A stretch of 64,000 bases of DNA, taken from Ga0077555 sp046154645 (GTDB lineage: Bacteria; Pseudomonadota; Alphaproteobacteria; Rhizobiales; Hyphomicrobiaceae). The number at the start of each line of letters is the position of its first letter. Positions within the stretch are counted from its first letter, which is position 1. The stretch is from NCBI GenBank assembly GCA_046154645.1, contig JBJXDZ010000129.1:1-64000 (forward strand), written 5' to 3'. This document shows positions 35,372 to 44,590 of this stretch, piece after piece. The notes below the pieces were generated by a model. The model saw only the letters and a program-made list of their open reading frames with translations. It made no database searches and was not told where the DNA came from. A program made the translations under genes and the position numbers.

Positions 35372-37036
35372 ATGGCCCGCAACCAGATCACCGGCCGTTC
35401 CGCCTTCCTGGCGCTGCTCAAGGACGAGGGCGTGACGCATTTGTTCGGCAATCCCGGCACCACGGAACTGCCGGTCATGCACGCGCTGAAGGAGCACCCC
35501 GATCTGACCTATGTCATGGCCATGCAGGAGAGCCTCGTGGTCGCCATGGCCGACGGCTATTCCCGGGCCTCCGGTGAGCTTGTTGCCGCCAACGTGCACG
35601 TGGCGCCGGGCCTCGGCAATGCTTTGGGCTCGCTCTACAACGCCAAGTTCACGGGCACGCCGATGATCCTCACCGCCGGCCAGCAAGAGCAAGGCCACGG
35701 CCTCACCGAGCCGCTGCTCTATGATCCCCTGGTGCCGATGGCCGAGCCACTGGTCAAATGGGCTGTCGAGGTGACGCGCCTCGAGGACCTGCCGCGCATC
35801 ATGCGTCGCGCCGCCAAGGTCGCCATGACGCCGCCGACGGGTCCCGTCTTCATCTCGTTGCCAGGCGACATCCTGAACATGGAAGGCGGCATCGATCTCG
35901 GCGCCTCGACGCGCGTCGACAGCCGGGTGCGGCCCTCCGATGAGGCGCTGTCAGCGCTGGCCGACCGCATTCTCGCCGCCGAGCGCCCCGTCATCGTCGC
36001 CGGCGACGAGATCGTGAAATCGGATGCGCTCGCTGTTGCCGCGCAATTCGCTGAATTGACGGGTATCCCGGCACTGCAACAGAGCATCGCCTATGGCGCC
36101 CACTTCCTCTCCGAAAGCCCCTGCTACGTCGGTTATCTCACCCGCGAGCAGCCGGAGGTGCGCGCAGCCCTCTCCAAATACGATCTCATGATCGTGCTCG
36201 GCGCTGACCCGATCCGCATGTCCGTCTACAGCGAGGTCGATCCCATGCCCGAGACCCTGCGCACGGTGCAGATAGGTCTCAACGATTGGGATCTGGCCAA
36301 GAACTATTCGGCTGAAATGGCCATCCGCGCCGACGTCCGCGAGACGCTCAAGGCGCTCATCCCCGTCCTCGAGAAAAAGGGCGGCGCCAAATTAAAGGAA
36401 CTCGCCAAGAAGCGCCTTGCCGAGTTGAAACCGCAGAACTGGTCGGCCAAGCGCGAGAAGCTGGTGGCCACCATCGAAGCGCGGAAAAGTGGCAAACCCA
36501 TCGACGTCGACCTGCTCTCCTTGCGCATCGTGCAGTCGGTGCCGAAGGATGTGGTCATGGTCAACGAAGGTCTCACCACGTCACGCCGCCTACCCGATCT
36601 CTTCGCCTATCGTGATCGCTACGCCTACCACGCGCTCGCCTCAGGCGGCATCGGCTGGAGTGTACCCGCGTCTACCGGTATCGCCATGGCGCAGAAGGGC
36701 CGCCCCGTGGTCACCTACGTCGGCGACGGTTCCGCCATGTACTCGATCCAGGCGCTATGGACCACGGCGCACCACAAGCTCCCCGTGACCACCGTGATCT
36801 GCAACAACGGCGGTTATCGCATCATCAAACAGCGCCTGAAGGCCTTCCACAAGAACGACCACTTCATCGGTATGGACTTCGTCGATCCGCCGGTTGATTT
36901 CGTCATGCTGGCGAAGTCGCTCGGCATGCAGGCGCACCGCATCACCGATCCCGACGACATCGCGCCTGCCATCAAGAAATCCGTGGCCGAAGGCAAGCCA
37001 ACCCTCCTCGACGTGGTCGTCGAGAACAAGGTGTAA
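35372..37036 (+). CDS. ThDP enzyme, benzoylformate decarboxylase-like
   Basis: 554 aa. The N-terminus HLFGNPGTTELPVMHAL and YVMAMQESLVVAMADGYSRASG match benzoylformate decarboxylase-type 2-oxoacid decarboxylases. C-terminal ThDP/Mg motif: GDGSAMYSIQALWTTAHHKLPVTTVICNNGGYR. Acetolactate synthase is the alternative, but no FAD-type insert or regulatory subunit gene is present. Start ATG 35372 chosen as it begins the conserved region; an upstream in-frame start at 35276 has no family match. Ends 3 bases from nadX, tail to tail. Confidence 0.82.
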   Translation: MARNQITGRSAFLALLKDEGVTHLFGNPGTTELPVMHALKEHPDLTYVMAMQESLVVAMADGYSRASGELVAANVHVAPGLGNALGSLYNAKFTGTPMILTAGQQEQGHGLTEPLLYDPLVPMAEPLVKWAVEVTRLEDLPRIMRRAAKVAMTPPTGPVFISLPGDILNMEGGIDLGASTRVDSRVRPSDEALSALADRILAAERPVIVAGDEIVKSDALAVAAQFAELTGIPALQQSIAYGAHFLSESPCYVGYLTREQPEVRAALSKYDLMIVLGADPIRMSVYSEVDPMPETLRTVQIGLNDWDLAKNYSAEMAIRADVRETLKALIPVLEKKGGAKLKELAKKRLAELKPQNWSAKREKLVATIEARKSGKPIDVDLLSLRIVQSVPKDVVMVNEGLTTSRRLPDLFAYRDRYAYHALASGGIGWSVPASTGIAMAQKGRPVVTYVGDGSAMYSIQALWTTAHHKLPVTTVICNNGGYRIIKQRLKAFHKNDHFIGMDFVDPPVDFVMLAKSLGMQAHRITDPDDIAPAIKKSVAEGKPTLLDVVVENKV

Positions 37037-37039
37037 GCG

Positions 37040-37855
37040 TTACGTCCCCACGACCAGCGGTGCCGTCAGCCGGCGCAGCGCCGCGATTGCCGACAGCGCC
37101 GTCACCTTGCCGGTGGCGGGCGTTTCGACCGAAGGAATGTTGGCGATCGTCATCGTGAAGTCCGACGAATCCGAGGTGACCTCGATGGTGTGCGTGTTGC
37201 GCGTCACCGTCGGGTCGGCCCAGATTTCGACGCTCGTGCGGTCGGGGCCGATGCCTGCCAGCGACAGCGCCACCGCGACATTGACGTTGGCGGGAAAGCC
37301 CTTGATCGCCGCCCGTGCATTGCCCTCGAAAATACGCGTCGGCGTGGTGATCGCCTCGACGTTGATGTTGTGTTCCGAGAGATAGGGCGCGCCGGCCAAT
37401 CCCTTCGGCGGTTTCCGCGTTGTGATGCGCACGCTGTGCACGTGGCCCTCGGCCACCGCGCGCACAGCATCGAGCCCAAGCAGCGCCCCGGTCGGCACCA
37501 TGATGCGGGCACCCGTCGTCTGGGCGCGGTCGACGAGATGCATGTGGCCAAGCAGCTGCCCCACCGACAGCGGCATGAAAATGCGGCCCTTGGCCACCGC
37601 CGGCTCCGCAATCTCAGCGAAGTGGCGCGCCGGCACGCACTCGAGGATCACGTCGGCAATCTCGGCCAGCCCCGCGAGCGAAACGAGTTCGGGTCGCGAT
37701 TTCAAATCTCGGATCTTGAGCCGCGCCTTCTCCTGGTCGCGCGCCGACACGGCCACCAATTGTATTCCGGGAATGCCGCCCTCGTCGACCTTGCGGGCCA
37801 CAGTCAGTCCGATGGCGCCAAGACCGCCGATACCAAGCTTGAGAGGCGCCGCCAT
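37040..37855 (-). CDS. nadX: Aspartate dehydrogenase (NadX-type)
   Basis: 271 aa. Rossmann motif GIGGLGAIG at the N-terminus, then VILECVPARHFAE, MVPTGALLGLDAV, VRITTRKPPKGLAG and the conserved EGNARAAIKGFPANVNVAVALSLAG segment. The enzyme makes iminoaspartate from L-aspartate for NAD synthesis or aspartate catabolism; nadA/nadC are not adjacent. Start ATG 37855 is preferred over GTG 37870 because GGAG is placed just upstream. Confidence 0.87.
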   Translation of the reverse strand: MAAPLKLGIGGLGAIGLTVARKVDEGGIPGIQLVAVSARDQEKARLKIRDLKSRPELVSLAGLAEIADVILECVPARHFAEIAEPAVAKGRIFMPLSVGQLLGHMHLVDRAQTTGARIMVPTGALLGLDAVRAVAEGHVHSVRITTRKPPKGLAGAPYLSEHNINVEAITTPTRIFEGNARAAIKGFPANVNVAVALSLAGIGPDRTSVEIWADPTVTRNTHTIEVTSDSSDFTMTIANIPSVETPATGKVTALSAIAALRRLTAPLVVGT

Positions 37856-38159
37856 GGGATTTCGCTCCACCCGTCCGAACCACCACCAAGGCTACCCGAC
37901 CCGCCCTGCGATGGCCAGCCGCGACGGGGCTTCGGGCTGGGGTGCAGATACGGCACAGGCTCTGGGTCGCGTGCTTGTCGCGACCAGGGGTGAACCGTAG
38001 GGATGGAGAGGGAGCAACAAGCCCGTTCCCACCTTTCGTCGTCGTCATTCCCGCCCATGCCCCTTAAGCGGGTGGCAATCCTCCATGCCCGGCTGGTGGT
38101 TGCCATCCACCTTCGACCCGTGCCACATCGGGCGCAGGTGGCCACCTCGAGCCGCGCCC

Positions 38160-38759
38160 ATGACCGAGACCTCAGCGACAATGATCACGAGCACTCCGAC
38201 ACTCTCCTCGACGCTTTGGCCCTCCGCTTCGGCCGGATGGATGCGCAATGCGCTGATTGCCATCGCTGGATCGCTGGCGCTCTGGGCCTCGGCCAAGATC
38301 CAAGTGCCGTTCTGGCCGGTACCCATGACGATGCAGACCTTCGTCGTCCTGGCGCTGGCTGCGGCCCTTGGCGCGCGCTTGGGTGCAGCGACGGTGCTGC
38401 TCTATCTGGCGGAGGGTGCGCTCGGGCTGCCCGTCTTTGCCGGCGCGCCCGAGAAGGGCCTCGGCCTCGCCTATATGGCTGGTCCCACAGGCGGCTACCT
38501 GATGGGCTTCGTGATCGCCGCTCTCGTCGTTGGCCATCTCGCCGAACGTGGCTTTGACCGCTCGATCCCACGCATGCTGGTCGCAGCAGCGCTTGGCCAC
38601 GCCATCATCTTCCTCTGCGGCTGGAGCTGGCTCGCCACTCTGATCGGGCCTGAGAAGGCCTGGCTGGCTGGCGTCACGCCCTTCTATGCTGCGACCATCG
38701 CCAAGACGCTGTTGGCGGCCATGGCCCTTCCCGCCGCATGGAAGCTTGCCGGCCGCTGA
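38160..38759 (+). CDS. bioY: BioY biotin transporter S component
   Basis: 199 aa with five to six membrane segments. The family pattern is visible: SAKIQVPFWPVPMTMQTFVV near residue 45, then LYLAEGALGLPVFAG and AGPTGGYLMGFV, with GPEKAWLAGVTPFY near the end. BioY binds biotin and works alone or with the ECF energising subunits (BioM/BioN), which are not seen here. Start ATG 38160; ATG 38181 is an alternative. Confidence 0.9.
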   Translation: MTETSATMITSTPTLSSTLWPSASAGWMRNALIAIAGSLALWASAKIQVPFWPVPMTMQTFVVLALAAALGARLGAATVLLYLAEGALGLPVFAGAPEKGLGLAYMAGPTGGYLMGFVIAALVVGHLAERGFDRSIPRMLVAAALGHAIIFLCGWSWLATLIGPEKAWLAGVTPFYAATIAKTLLAAMALPAAWKLAGR

Positions 38760-38797
38760 GCCCCACACTCACATCGCGACGCACGGGAGATATCATC

Positions 38798-40177
38798 GTG
38801 AACGACGCGGCAACACCAGCGACGGCCAAGCCTGCTCCGGGTCCAGGCAACCCGCTGCTCACGGGGCCGATCCTGTCGACGCTGGTCAAGCTGGCCGCGC
38901 CCAACGTGGTTGCGCTCACGATCCAGTCGCTCGTCGTCATCGCCGAAACCAGCTACATCGGCCGCCTTGGCACCGAGGCGCTGGCCGCCATGGCGCTGGT
39001 GTTCCCGCTGATCATGCTGACGCAGATGATGTCGTCAGGGGCCATGGGCGGCGGCGTTTCCTCCGCCATCAGTCGCGCGCTCGGCGCCAATGATCAGGCG
39101 AAAGCGCGCGTGCTCGCGGCCCATGCTATCGTCATCGGCACCGGCATGGGCGTCGTGCTGTCAGCGCTGTTTTTCCTTGTTGGCCCGCGCCTCTATGCCT
39201 TGCTCGGTGGCAAGGGCGCCGTCCTCGAGCAAGCCATTGCCTACTCCACCACGTTCTTTGCCGGCGCGCTGGCCATCTGGCTGCTCAATACGCTGGTCTC
39301 CATCGTGCGCGGCACCGGCAACATGCGTCTTTCCTCCGCCCTGTTGATCGGCATCGGCGCGGCGCAGATCCTGCTTGGTGGAGCGCTGGCGCTTGGTCTC
39401 GGCCCATTCCCCCGCCTTGGTCTGCCTGGCGTCGCCATCGGCCAGATCGCGGCTTTCGCGCTGGGTGTTGCGGTGCTCGGCTGGCATTTGACGCGCGGCC
39501 AAACCCGGCTGCGCCTGTCGTTTGCCGGTGTCCGGCCTGATGCCGCTATGTTCCGTGACATTCTGAAGGTCGGCGCTGTCGCCTGCCTGTCGCCGATCCA
39601 GTCCATTCTGGTCGTCATCATTCTGGCCCGCTTCGCCGCCCACCACAGCGTCGAGGACCTGGCCGGCTTCGGCATCGGTGTGCGGCTGGAACTGTTGCTG
39701 GTACCCATCGCCTTTGCCATTGGCGTCGCCTGCGTGCCCATGGTCGGCATGGCCATCGGGGCCGGCGACATTGCCCGTGCCCGCCGCGTGGCGTGGACCG
39801 GCGCACTGCTTGCCGGGGGGCTCATCGGCGCCATCGGCCTCACCTTCGCAGTGCGCCCCGCGCTTTGGGGCCGCCTGTTTACCGAGCAGCCGGCCGTGCT
39901 GGCAGCGCTCGACACCTACCTCGGCATCGCCGGCTTCGCATTTCCGGCCTACGGCTTTGGCCTCTGTCTCTATTTTGCATCGCAGGGCTCAGGAAAAATT
40001 CTGGGCCCGGTGCTGGGTGGCACCGTGCGCCTCGCCGTCGTCATCGTTGGCGGGTTGCTGCTGCTCGGTCCTGGCGCCAGTTTCACCAGCCTCGCCATGC
40101 TCGTCGCCCTCGGCATGCTCGCCTATGGTGCCGCAACCGCGCTGTTCGTCTGGATGACTCGATGGGGCCGCAACTGA
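38798..40177 (+). CDS. MATE family efflux transporter
   Basis: 459 aa, about 12 membrane segments in two repeated halves of six (NPLLTGPILSTLVKLAAPNVVALTIQS begins the first, DILKVGAVACLSPIQSILVV the second). LGTEALAAMALVFP is the conserved MATE segment. Expected to export organic cations or drugs using Na+ or H+. GTG start at 38798 with GGGAGA eight bases upstream. Lies 38 bases past bioY. Confidence 0.88.
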   Translation: MNDAATPATAKPAPGPGNPLLTGPILSTLVKLAAPNVVALTIQSLVVIAETSYIGRLGTEALAAMALVFPLIMLTQMMSSGAMGGGVSSAISRALGANDQAKARVLAAHAIVIGTGMGVVLSALFFLVGPRLYALLGGKGAVLEQAIAYSTTFFAGALAIWLLNTLVSIVRGTGNMRLSSALLIGIGAAQILLGGALALGLGPFPRLGLPGVAIGQIAAFALGVAVLGWHLTRGQTRLRLSFAGVRPDAAMFRDILKVGAVACLSPIQSILVVIILARFAAHHSVEDLAGFGIGVRLELLLVPIAFAIGVACVPMVGMAIGAGDIARARRVAWTGALLAGGLIGAIGLTFAVRPALWGRLFTEQPAVLAALDTYLGIAGFAFPAYGFGLCLYFASQGSGKILGPVLGGTVRLAVVIVGGLLLLGPGASFTSLAMLVALGMLAYGAATALFVWMTRWGRN

Positions 40178-40364
40178 AACACCACGCGCTTCGCACGCTG
40201 GCAGAGGGTGTCGACGCTGCATTGCCTGCTGTCGCGGGCCTTGCGATTGCGGGCCGGGCCGGGCACTGTTGCGCCGCTCATCGTCTTTGAGTCTCTGTTG
40301 GCGCCCCGAGTCTCGACGGCACGCGACAGACCGCCGGATGGGACCGGCGCAACGTGGGGAACTC

Positions 40365-42707
40365 ATGGCTGGCACTGAAGAGCCGCGGCGCTCCTTCGCA
40401 TTCACGTTTGGACTGGAGCGTCTGGGGTTGCTCGCGCTCAAGGCGCCGGTGGTCTCGGCGCTGCTCATTCTGATCGTCTCGGCGCTGGCCGTCGTCGGCG
40501 TGATGCGCTTGAAGGTCGACGATTCGCTGTCCGAGCTGTTCCGCACCAACACCAAGGAATTTCGCCAGTACGAGGAGATCGACCGCCTCTTTCCTTCCAG
40601 CGAATACGACATCCTGGTCGTGATCGAAGGCCAGAACCTGCTCAAGCGGCCGCAGCTCGAGGCGGTCAAGAACGCCATCACCGATCTCAACCTGGCCGAT
40701 GGCGTCAATGGCCTCGTTTCCATGCTCTCGGCGCGCGGCAAGCCTGATGCTACGGGCTATGCCGCTCCTGTGGTCCCCGACACCCTGCCTGAGGGCGCTG
40801 ACTACGAGGCCGTTATCCAGCGCCTCAAGACCAACGAGATCGTCGCTGGCAAGTTTCTCTCCGCTGATGGAACGCTGGCACTGGCCGTCATCTCGCTCGA
40901 CCGTCAACTCGTCGAGGAGCGCAGCCCCGGCGTCGTCATCGGCGGCATTCGCGAGGCCGTGGAAAAAGGCCTCGAGGGCTCCGGGCTCAAAGTGCAGTTG
41001 ACCGGCGCGCCCGTGATGCAACTCGAGATCCGCAACGCCGTCGAGCGCGACCGCCTCGTCTACAATGGACTGGGCTTCCTGATGGGCGCCGCCATCGCCT
41101 ATCTGTTCTTCCGGCGCATCTCGCTCACCTTGATTGCCGTGCTTGGACCCTCGATCGCCATCCTGTGGACGCTGGGTGCCCTCGGCGGCCTGGATTTCCG
41201 GCTCAATCTGTTCATTAACGTGATCACGCCGTTGATCCTGGTCTCGGGCTTTTCCGATTCCATGCATCTGGTGTTCGCCATCCGTCGCGACATCTTGGCC
41301 GGCATCGACCGCGTGACGGCGGCGCGCAATGCCATCCTCGATGTGGCGCCGGCGTGCCTGCTGACCGCCATGAACGCCGCCCTGGCGCTGGTCTCGTTCG
41401 CCTGGGCCGACAGCGCGCTGGTGCGCACCTTCGGCATCGCGGCGCTGATGGCCGTGGGAATCTCCTACATTGCGGTTGCCGTCGTGGTGCCGACGCTGGC
41501 GGCATTGCTCATTCGCCCCGAGCCCGCGCCCTCCGTCGCCGCCGCCAGCAGCTCGGGCGGCATCGGTTTTCTCGGTCGCGTCACCGAGCGCATCGTCGGG
41601 ACCGTTATCCGCGCGCCGCTGGTGTGGACGCTGCTCGGGCTCGCCGCGGTTGTGCTGACGGGATTGGCCTACACGCGGCTGGTACCAAGCTATCGCCTCG
41701 CCGATCAGGTCCCGGACAAGGAGCAGGCCCTCGCCGCCACCGGTCAACTCGACCAGAAGCTCACCGGCGCAAATCCCGTGCATGTCATGATCCGCTGGCA
41801 GGGCGACGCCAAGCTGTTCGACCCGGCGACGCTGGACGTGATCGCAAAGGCGCACAAGATCCTGGAAACAGAGGCGGGCCTCGGCAACGTCTGGTCGATC
41901 GAGAGCTTGCGTCGCTGGCTGGCAGAAGCGGGCGACAGCAGTATCGACACGGTGAAACGCTACGTCGGCGTCTTGCCCGACCATCTCGTACGCCGCTTCA
42001 TCGCCAAGGATGAGAAGGCCGCGCTGGTGACGGGCCGCCTCCCCGATGTCGACGCCAGCAAGATTCTGCCCGTGGTGGAGAAGATCGACAAGGCGCTGGA
42101 GCCGTTGCGCAAGGCACATCCGAATTACGAGATTGCGGTCACGGGCCTCCCCGCCATCGCCGCCCGCAACTCGGCACGCTTGATCGGCGAGCTCAACTGG
42201 GGCCTGGTCGGCGACATCTTTGTCATCTTCATCTTCCTTGGCATCGCGCTGCGCTCTGTGCTGGCGGGCGTGACCAGCATCCTGCCGTCGCTGTTCCCGA
42301 TCTTTGCCACCGGCGCGCTGATGTGGCTCGGCGCCGAAGGATTGCAGTTCGCGTCCATCATCGCCATCACGGTGGCGTTCGCACTGGCCATCGATTCGAC
42401 CATCCACTTCCTCAACCGCTTCCACATCGAGGAGAGCCGACCCGAGGTCACTGACGTGACCGACGCGCTACTTCGCACCGTGCACCACATCGGCCCCGCT
42501 GTCGTGCTCACCACTATCGTGCTGGCTCTGGGCCTCGGCGTCACGATCCTGTCGCATTTGCCGTCGTTGCGCCTGTTCGGCCGTCTCGCGGGCATCTGCC
42601 TATTGGCCTCCCTCATAGGCCAGCTCGTCATCCTGCCCGCGACCATCGCCCTCTACCGCCGCATCTGGCCCTATCGGCGACCGCCAACGACGCCTGCTGC
42701 CACGTGA
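40365..42707 (+). CDS. MMPL/RND superfamily transporter
   Basis: 780 aa with about 12 membrane segments in two halves. The first periplasmic loop (KVDDSLSELFRTNTKEF) and the second (LAYTRLVPSYRLADQVPDKEQALAATGQ) follow the RND pattern, and the GFSDSMHLVFAIRRDIL and AFALAIDSTIHFLNRFHIEE segments are typical of the MMPL/HpnN-like group that moves lipids or hopanoids. No hopanoid or mycolate genes adjoin it, so the cargo is unknown. Start ATG 40365 with GGGGAACTC ahead; an upstream in-frame start is less likely. Confidence 0.85.
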   Translation: MAGTEEPRRSFAFTFGLERLGLLALKAPVVSALLILIVSALAVVGVMRLKVDDSLSELFRTNTKEFRQYEEIDRLFPSSEYDILVVIEGQNLLKRPQLEAVKNAITDLNLADGVNGLVSMLSARGKPDATGYAAPVVPDTLPEGADYEAVIQRLKTNEIVAGKFLSADGTLALAVISLDRQLVEERSPGVVIGGIREAVEKGLEGSGLKVQLTGAPVMQLEIRNAVERDRLVYNGLGFLMGAAIAYLFFRRISLTLIAVLGPSIAILWTLGALGGLDFRLNLFINVITPLILVSGFSDSMHLVFAIRRDILAGIDRVTAARNAILDVAPACLLTAMNAALALVSFAWADSALVRTFGIAALMAVGISYIAVAVVVPTLAALLIRPEPAPSVAAASSSGGIGFLGRVTERIVGTVIRAPLVWTLLGLAAVVLTGLAYTRLVPSYRLADQVPDKEQALAATGQLDQKLTGANPVHVMIRWQGDAKLFDPATLDVIAKAHKILETEAGLGNVWSIESLRRWLAEAGDSSIDTVKRYVGVLPDHLVRRFIAKDEKAALVTGRLPDVDASKILPVVEKIDKALEPLRKAHPNYEIAVTGLPAIAARNSARLIGELNWGLVGDIFVIFIFLGIALRSVLAGVTSILPSLFPIFATGALMWLGAEGLQFASIIAITVAFALAIDSTIHFLNRFHIEESRPEVTDVTDALLRTVHHIGPAVVLTTIVLALGLGVTILSHLPSLRLFGRLAGICLLASLIGQLVILPATIALYRRIWPYRRPPTTPAAT

Positions 42708-42745
42708 GAGTTTTGTCCGCTCGCAACCTGTGATACGTTTTGCTG

Positions 42746-43042
42746 ATGCAGCAAACTCGTACGATTGAGATCATCCGGGCGAACTCAGACGCGATCCGCA
42801 GGCATGGCGCGACGGCTTTGTACGTGTTTGGCTCTCGTTCCCGCGGCAACAGCGATGACGAGAGCGATCTCGATGTGTTCGTCGACTACGATCCGAAACA
42901 GACGTTTTCGCTGTTCAACCTCGTCCGCATAAAGCGCGCGCTCGAGGCACTGACCGGTGTCCCAACGGATGTTACGACACGCGACAGCTTGCGGCCGGAA
43001 ACTCGCGCCGAAATCGAAGCTGATGCTGTCCGCGTGTTCTAA
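42746..43042 (+). CDS. Minimal nucleotidyltransferase antitoxin (MntA-like)
   Basis: 98 aa. The nucleotidyltransferase signature is clear: YVFGSRSRGNSDDESDLDVFVDY, with the catalytic D-x-D pair. MntA-type antitoxins inactivate HEPN toxins by AMPylating them. The stop overlaps the ATG of the next gene (TAATG), the usual arrangement for these pairs. Start ATG 42746 is preferred over the TTG six bases upstream. Confidence 0.88.
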   Translation: MQQTRTIEIIRANSDAIRRHGATALYVFGSRSRGNSDDESDLDVFVDYDPKQTFSLFNLVRIKRALEALTGVPTDVTTRDSLRPETRAEIEADAVRVF

Positions 43043-43416
43043 TGGCCAAGCTTGCCACGATAATCATTCAAATTCGACATCAGGTAGACGCCATCGAAGC
43101 GTGGGTCAAAGGCCGCACGATCGCCGACTTCAAAGGCGACATGCTGCTCCGCAATGCGATTGAGCGCTCCATCGAGATCATTTCGGAGGCGTCGCGACGC
43201 ATCCCCCAGATCGAGAAAGCAAAGCATCCCCAGATACCTTGGAACGACATCGCCGATGTCGGCAATTTCATCCGCCACCAGTATCACGACATCAATGACA
43301 AGATCCTCTGGGATCTCACCCAGGAGAGTCACCTGCGTGACCTCAAAGCTGCTGTCAATACCATGAACCCCAATGCGACATTGCCCCGCCGACGGAAACC
43401 ATCGGCAGACAGTTGA
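43042..43416 (+). CDS. HEPN (DUF86) toxin, HepT-like
   Basis: 124 aa. All-helical DUF86/HEPN protein: LLRNAIERSIEIISEASRRIP, then NFIRHQYHDINDKILWDL. HEPN RNases use an R-x4-6-H motif; here R and the second H are only three residues apart (RHQYH), a form seen in this sub-family, so nuclease activity is not guaranteed. It overlaps the MntA-like gene by one base and is the toxin of the pair. Confidence 0.86.
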   Translation: MAKLATIIIQIRHQVDAIEAWVKGRTIADFKGDMLLRNAIERSIEIISEASRRIPQIEKAKHPQIPWNDIADVGNFIRHQYHDINDKILWDLTQESHLRDLKAAVNTMNPNATLPRRRKPSADS

Positions 43417-43510
43417 CTACCGCCTCTAACGGGCTGACGCCAGCCCGACATCGGTCTATGCTCCGGACAACGAAACACCGGGCCGCAGCCGCTGTCGAGG
43501 ACACCACGTC

Positions 43511-44590
43511 ATGACCCAGCATTTCGCCTCCGACAACAATGCTGGTATGTGCCCCGAAGTGGTGGCGGCCCTCGCGCGCGCCAACGGCACGGGCCACGAA
43601 CTCTCCTATGGCGACGACCGCTGGACGGTCGAGGTGTGCGATCGCTTCCGCACGCTGTTCGAGACCGACTGCGACGTTTTCTTCGTCTTCAACGGCACCG
43701 CGGCCAACTCCCTGGCGCTGGCGTCGTTGTGCCGGTCCTACCACTCCGTCATCTGCCACGAAATCTCCCACGTCGAAACCGACGAGTGCGGCGCCCCCGA
43801 ATTCTTCTCCAACGGCTCCAAGCTGCTGACCGCTGAAGGGCCGCTCGGCAAATTGACTCCCGACGCCATCGAGCAGCTGGCGACCAAGCGTTCCGACATG
43901 CATTTCCCTAAGCCCAAGGCAGTCTCGGTGACGCAATCGACGGAGGTCGGCACCGTCTACACTGTGGAAGAACTGCGCGCGCTGGCTGCCATCGCCAAGC
44001 GGCGCGGACTTAAGGTGCACATGGATGGCGCCCGCTTCGCCAATGCCGTGGCCCATCTTGGCTGCCACCCCTCCGAGATCACCTGGCGAGCCGGCGTCGA
44101 CGTGCTCTGCTTTGGCGGCACCAAGAACGGCTTGCCCGTCGGCGAGGCCGTGATCTTTTTCCAGAAGGACTTGGCCGAGGATTTCGCCTGGCGCGTCAAA
44201 CAGGCAGGCCAGCTCGCCTCCAAGATGCGCTTCGTGTCGGCACCCTGGCTGGGTCTGCTCGATAACGACGTCTGGCTCAAGAACGCACGTCACGCCAACA
44301 CCATGGCCAAACGGCTGCATGACCGCATCAAGGGATTGCCCGGCATCGGCATCATGTTCCCGCCTCAGGTCAACGCCGTGTTCGCGGAAATCCCGGCCAA
44401 AGCGCAAGCCGCACTGCGCGCCAAGGGCTGGCGCTTCTACACCTTCATCGGTGCCGGCGGTTGTCGCCTGATGTGCGCCTGGGACACAGCGCCTGAGACC
44501 GTCGACCGTTTCGCCGCCGATCTCGCCACAGCGCTCACGGAGACGGGCGCAGCTGCGAGCGTGCCCACGCCAACAGCCGCCCGTCGATGA
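43511..44590 (+). CDS. ltaE: Low-specificity L-threonine aldolase
   Basis: 359 aa, PLP fold type I. Conserved: N-terminal FASDNNAGMCPEVVAAL, GTAANSLAL, the H-ISHVETDECGAPE segment, HMDGARFANAVAHLG and the PLP lysine in FGGTKNGLPVGEAV. It cleaves threonine or allo-threonine to glycine and acetaldehyde. Its last 56 bases overlap, on the other strand, the end of the EamA gene. Confidence 0.9.
   Translation: MTQHFASDNNAGMCPEVVAALARANGTGHELSYGDDRWTVEVCDRFRTLFETDCDVFFVFNGTAANSLALASLCRSYHSVICHEISHVETDECGAPEFFSNGSKLLTAEGPLGKLTPDAIEQLATKRSDMHFPKPKAVSVTQSTEVGTVYTVEELRALAAIAKRRGLKVHMDGARFANAVAHLGCHPSEITWRAGVDVLCFGGTKNGLPVGEAVIFFQKDLAEDFAWRVKQAGQLASKMRFVSAPWLGLLDNDVWLKNARHANTMAKRLHDRIKGLPGIGIMFPPQVNAVFAEIPAKAQAALRAKGWRFYTFIGAGGCRLMCAWDTAPETVDRFAADLATALTETGAAASVPTPTAARR

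Noticed and set aside
37871..38159. Riboswitch upstream of bioY
   Set aside because: Sequence shows only GTCATTCCCGC-like palindrome traces and GGTTGCC/GGCAA pairs; no known riboswitch core.
40278..42425. 715-codon frame opposite the MMPL transporter
   Set aside because: Antisense of a membrane protein, giving a charged His/Asp/Arg-rich product without motifs.
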